Shown here: positions 60,992 to 64,000 of the stretch, one piece after another
Numbering within the stretch: the first letter of the stretch is position 1
How the letters are laid out: the number at the start of each line of letters is the position of its first letter
Assembly: GCA_963556695.1 (NCBI GenBank)
Contig: CAUWAG010000020.1
Coordinates: 2,728,001 to 2,792,000, forward strand
Direction: 5' to 3'
DNA: 64,000 bases
Source: Anthostomella pinea
Lineage: Eukaryota > Ascomycota > Sordariomycetes > Xylariales > Xylariaceae
Notes under the pieces: model-generated
What the model was told of the DNA's origin: nothing
What the model saw: the letters and a program-made list of their open reading frames with translations, nothing else
The model's database searches: none
Made by a program: the position numbers and the translations under genes

Positions 60992-62442
60992 ACGTAGCTG
61001 ACAAGCGATTTGGCATTGCAAGCGAGTTGGCATTGCAAGCGAGTTGGCACTCGTCATCAACTTTCCAACCAACACGATTCAAACCATTCTATCTCTACCA
61101 ACAACAATGGCACCGCGTTATAACAAATCATACCTACAGCTAGCTGTCCAAGCTAAACGACGTGACCCTTATATTTCTAATTTTCAGCTTATAAAACTCT
61201 ATAATATCCCTTGTTCCACTCTGAGCAATAGAATCAAAGGAATGCCATCACGACGCGACAACATACCTAATACTTTGAAACTTACGGTTTCAGAAGAGAA
61301 TTCCCTTCTTTCCTTCATTCTGGATCTGGATATACGAGCATTTCTACCCCGGCATAGTTATATTGAAGATATAGTGAATCAATTGTTAACAGCACATTGG
61401 GCTGGGCAAGTTGGAAAGAACTGGATGCGGAACTTCATTAATCGCACACCAGGCCTCCGGACGCGTTTTCATTGGAGGATAGACTACCAGAGGGTCTTGA
61501 ACGAAGATCCAGACGTGTATCGCGGGTGGTTTTGCCAAGTTGAGGCAGAAGTCGCAAAATATGGTATCCAAGCCGTGGATATTTATAACTTCGACGAGAC
61601 TGGGTTTATGATAGGTATTATTGGGTCCGATATGGTCATTATAAGCGCCAAAAGATATGACAGGCCTAAATAAGCTCAGTAAGGCAATAAAGAATGGTCT
61701 ACAGCAATCTCTGCTGTTAATGCTGATGGTTGGGTGGTCCCGCCGTTCATCATTCTACAGGGCAAAACCCACCTCGCGTCATGGTATCGCGACACGATAT
61801 TACCACACAATTGGAAAGTGGCCGTGTCCGACAACGGGTGGACCACGAATGAGATTGGTTTGGAATGGATTCAGCATTTCGACAAGTATACCAGACCGCG
61901 TATGACTGCCGGTAAACGCCTCCTCATCCTAGATGGTCACGAAAGCCACCATTCCCAGGTCTTTGAGGATTATTGTCAGAACAACGGCATTATCACCCTT
62001 TGTATGCCTGCCCACTCGTCACACAGGCTCCAGCCTCTAGATGTCAGCTGTTTTAGCCCGCTCAAACGAGCTTACGGTCGCATGATTAAGGATCTCATCC
62101 GGCGTCATATAACCCACGTTTCGAAGGAGGACTTCCTTGCAGCGTTTTGTGAAGCACACAACGCTGCTATGACGCCAGGAAACATTCGAACAGGTTTCAG
62201 TGCCACTGGGCTTGTTCCTTTTGACCCAGAAAGTGTCATTTCAAAGCTGGATGCTGTCGCTGTCATACGAACACCGTCGCCAGACCCCAATCTGCCACCC
62301 ACTACTTGGACTTCCAAGACGCCTACCACCATTAACAAAGCGGTAAACCAATCGGTTTATATCCGAAATCGAGTCAGAAACCACCAGGGAAGCTCACTTA
62401 CGTCAATAATTGATACGTTGAGCTCGTTTCCAAAGGCTACAT
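60992..62442 (+). mobile_element. Fot1/pogo-like transposon, copy 2, 3'-truncated
   Basis: The left end ACGTAGCTGACAAGCGATTT follows TA (60990-60991). The left inverted repeat is expanded: three tandem 17-bp units (GCAAGCGAGTTGGCATT type) precede CACTCGTCATCAAC. Homology to copy 1 runs at a constant offset of 36,600 bp from 24,441/61,041 to 25,842/62,442 and then stops abruptly at hAT-MITE sequence; the right end is missing. Confidence 0.9.
61107..62442 (+). pseudogene. Fot-like transposase, copy 2, RIP-mutated 5' half and truncated 3' end
   Basis: Same frame as copy 1 from the ATG at 61107 (MAPRYN). The Trp and Arg codons that are stops in copy 1 are intact here (KNWMRNFI, PGLRTRF). Two TAA stops at 61671-61673 and 61680-61682 stand where copy 1 has codons for Gln. 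From 61692 to 62388 the sequence is identical to 25092-25788 and includes the second and third catalytic Asp motifs. The frame is lost at 62443, so the zinc knuckle is absent. Confidence 0.9.
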
Positions 62443-62595
62443 CTATAGTTACTAACTTGACTAATTATATTATTCTATAGTTAGTTAGGGCTTTGATTAA
62501 AACTATAAGCTGTAATAACTAATTACTAAAACTACAGTAGTTAGTTAGTAACTACAAAGGTAACCAACTAACTATAAAATATAATCACCACCTTA
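62443..62595 (-). mobile_element. hAT-like GGTGGTGA MITE fragment joined to the Fot copy 2 breakpoint
   Basis: The reverse complement starts AGGTGGTGATTAT and carries TTTATAGTTAGTTG, TACTAACTAACTACTG and TATAGTTTTAATCAA, in the same order as the left part of 34906-35480. The other terminus is missing at the junction with the transposase, so both elements are broken here. Confidence 0.7.
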
Positions 62596-64000
62596 AGATT
62601 CCTTTTTACATGTTTGTTTTTTAATTTTCCGGTTTTTATATAAAACTAAACGTGAATATGTATATAACAATAGTTATTAGAAATGTAAAGATAGGCTTAA
62701 TTAAGCTTCTACTTTTCAAAGTATTTAAAAATAAATTAGTATTATCTTTAAAAGGTTATAGTTTGAGAAGTTAATCGTTTTATTCAATTAATTATAACTA
62801 TTATAGTTGTTGTTATTTGAACTTAAAAAAAGTAAGCATATATGTGTATATTATTATTGCGGTTTATTTAAACAAACCTGATGTTTTATTTAACAGTGTT
62901 ATTTCACTATTAACTTTTATGTAGTAAAGAGATTAAAGTAATACCTTTAATAATATAAAGAGCTGTTCTTTGTTTTATATTAAACCTTTTATTATTATTA
63001 AGCCGGAAAAGACGAACTTTCTAACTTTCCTTGCTATGCTATTATCAAGTGGCTAATTTATATACACCCTTTATATAAATGTAATCTATTTATTTAAACC
63101 TCTTTTAACATAAATCTTTTTTTTACGTTTTAAAGGTTTGAAAACGGTCGATTATAACGGGATTTAACTCGGTTAAATCTATTTAAAACATTTGATCAAA
63201 GTATTATACGCAATATTAATAGGTTTTAATAACAATTTTTATAACTTCAATTTTATTATAAGTTTTAGAAAGGGTATTTGCAATATCTTAAAAATTTAGA
63301 TTGAAATTTTAAAAAAATCTAATTTTAAATTTTTTTTAATCTTTAAATTTCCAAATTCTTTTTGGGGTAATATACGTTTTTATAGAAAAAGATGTTTAGT
63401 TTCATAAGTGGGTTTAATACTATTACTATGGCCTTTTTAACAATTGAAACGTTCAAAAATATTCATAATCTAGAAATGATAATAATAATATTGAATTTCA
63501 ACTTATATTGTTATTATATATAATAATTAGTTAAAATTTATTGTATCTTTAAAGTAAGAAGTTACATTTCAAAATGGTTAAGGCTATGAGATTAAGTTGT
63601 TAAAGCCAAATCATCTCGTTCTTTTCACTATTGCCTTTAATTGACTCACAAGCGCTTGTTTAAGAAATCAGATAAAAGATTCCTTTATATAAAGTAAATG
63701 TTTAAAATAAAAAAGTAAGTTTTATGGTTAATGTTTCTGAAGTCATAACAAATTACCTTATATTTTATAGCTTTCATTATATTAGTATCTATATGAGTTC
63801 AAAGGTTCTTAATATCAATATTATTACCAAAGCTTTAAGTAGAATTAGAACTAATATTTATAAGGAGTATACTTTAAGACTTTTTCGGTGTAAAAACATG
63901 ATTAAAGTAGGATATCGGTTAGGCGCCCGAAAGAAGCTATCAATTCGTTTTCAAGATAATTGCCTCATTATTAATAATTCTTTTTTCAATGTCATTTCCA
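62596..64000. repeat. AT-rich RIP-mutated DNA to the window edge
   Basis: RIP-type composition; no recognisable domain, ORF or element ends. Confidence 0.55.

Noticed and set aside
1..64000. tRNA, rRNA, CRISPR, telomere repeat or Starship-type tyrosine recombinase
   Set aside because: No A/B-box pairs, rRNA-like blocks, spaced identical repeats, (TTAGGG)n tracts or recombinase motifs were found; AT-richness is explained by RIP.
8161..64000. Mitochondrial or plastid-like insertion because of AT-richness
   Set aside because: CpG is retained while CpA is lost, and nuclear transposon motifs occur throughout; no mitochondrial gene was recognised.

Overview
The window is from a filamentous ascomycete (Pezizomycotina, probably a sordariomycete). 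The evidence is small introns of about 50-90 bp with GTAAGT/GTATGT-like donors and CTAAC/CTGAC branch sites, clusters of GGTACCT-type motifs in a promoter, and a two-compartment base composition. Bases 1 to about 8,150 are GC-balanced and genic. From about 8,160 to the right edge the DNA is very AT-rich, dense in TpA and almost free of CpA/TpG, while CpG persists. This is the signature of repeat-induced point mutation (RIP).

Gene compartment: the 3'-truncated (by the window edge) minus-strand gene for origin recognition complex subunit 1 (ORC1; BAH domain plus the Walker A and B parts of the AAA+ domain); a divergent plus-strand five-exon gene for a 624-residue protein of unknown function; and a convergent minus-strand five-exon gene for prefoldin subunit 5 (155 aa, complete). 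Between 5.6 and 8.15 kb I cannot support a gene, although some stretches look like decayed coding sequence.

RIP compartment: no functional host gene is visible. It is a graveyard of mobile elements. Recognisable are: Ty3/gypsy pol remnants on the plus strand (37.0-38.35 kb) and on the minus strand (15.4-15.7 and 41.9-42.2 kb), the latter copy lying between degenerate direct repeats at 39.06 and 44.08 kb; a nearly complete Fot1/pogo-like DNA transposon with terminal inverted repeats and TA duplication (24,426-26,268) and a second truncated copy (60,992-62,442); a 407-bp MITE whose ends match that transposon; a hAT-like MITE family with GGTGGTGA ends; a Tc1-like transposase relic (54.28-55.04 kb); two 3' fragments of a Tad/I-type LINE, one with a 14-bp target-site duplication and the other fused in frame to the start of a short-chain dehydrogenase/epimerase-like gene; and at least five solo LTR-like islands (157-448 bp) bounded by TG...CA and perfect 5-bp target-site duplications, with three more probable ones.

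The islands of normal base composition inside the AT-rich sea are mostly short elements (solo LTRs, LINE stubs, MITE). That is consistent with RIP sparing duplications below its length threshold. The most unusual signals are a 697-bp tract that is identical between two otherwise RIP-diverged Fot-like copies 36.6 kb apart, a 17-bp subterminal unit present once, twice and three times at three transposon ends, and the dehydrogenase-LINE-LTR composite at 46.4-47.6 kb.
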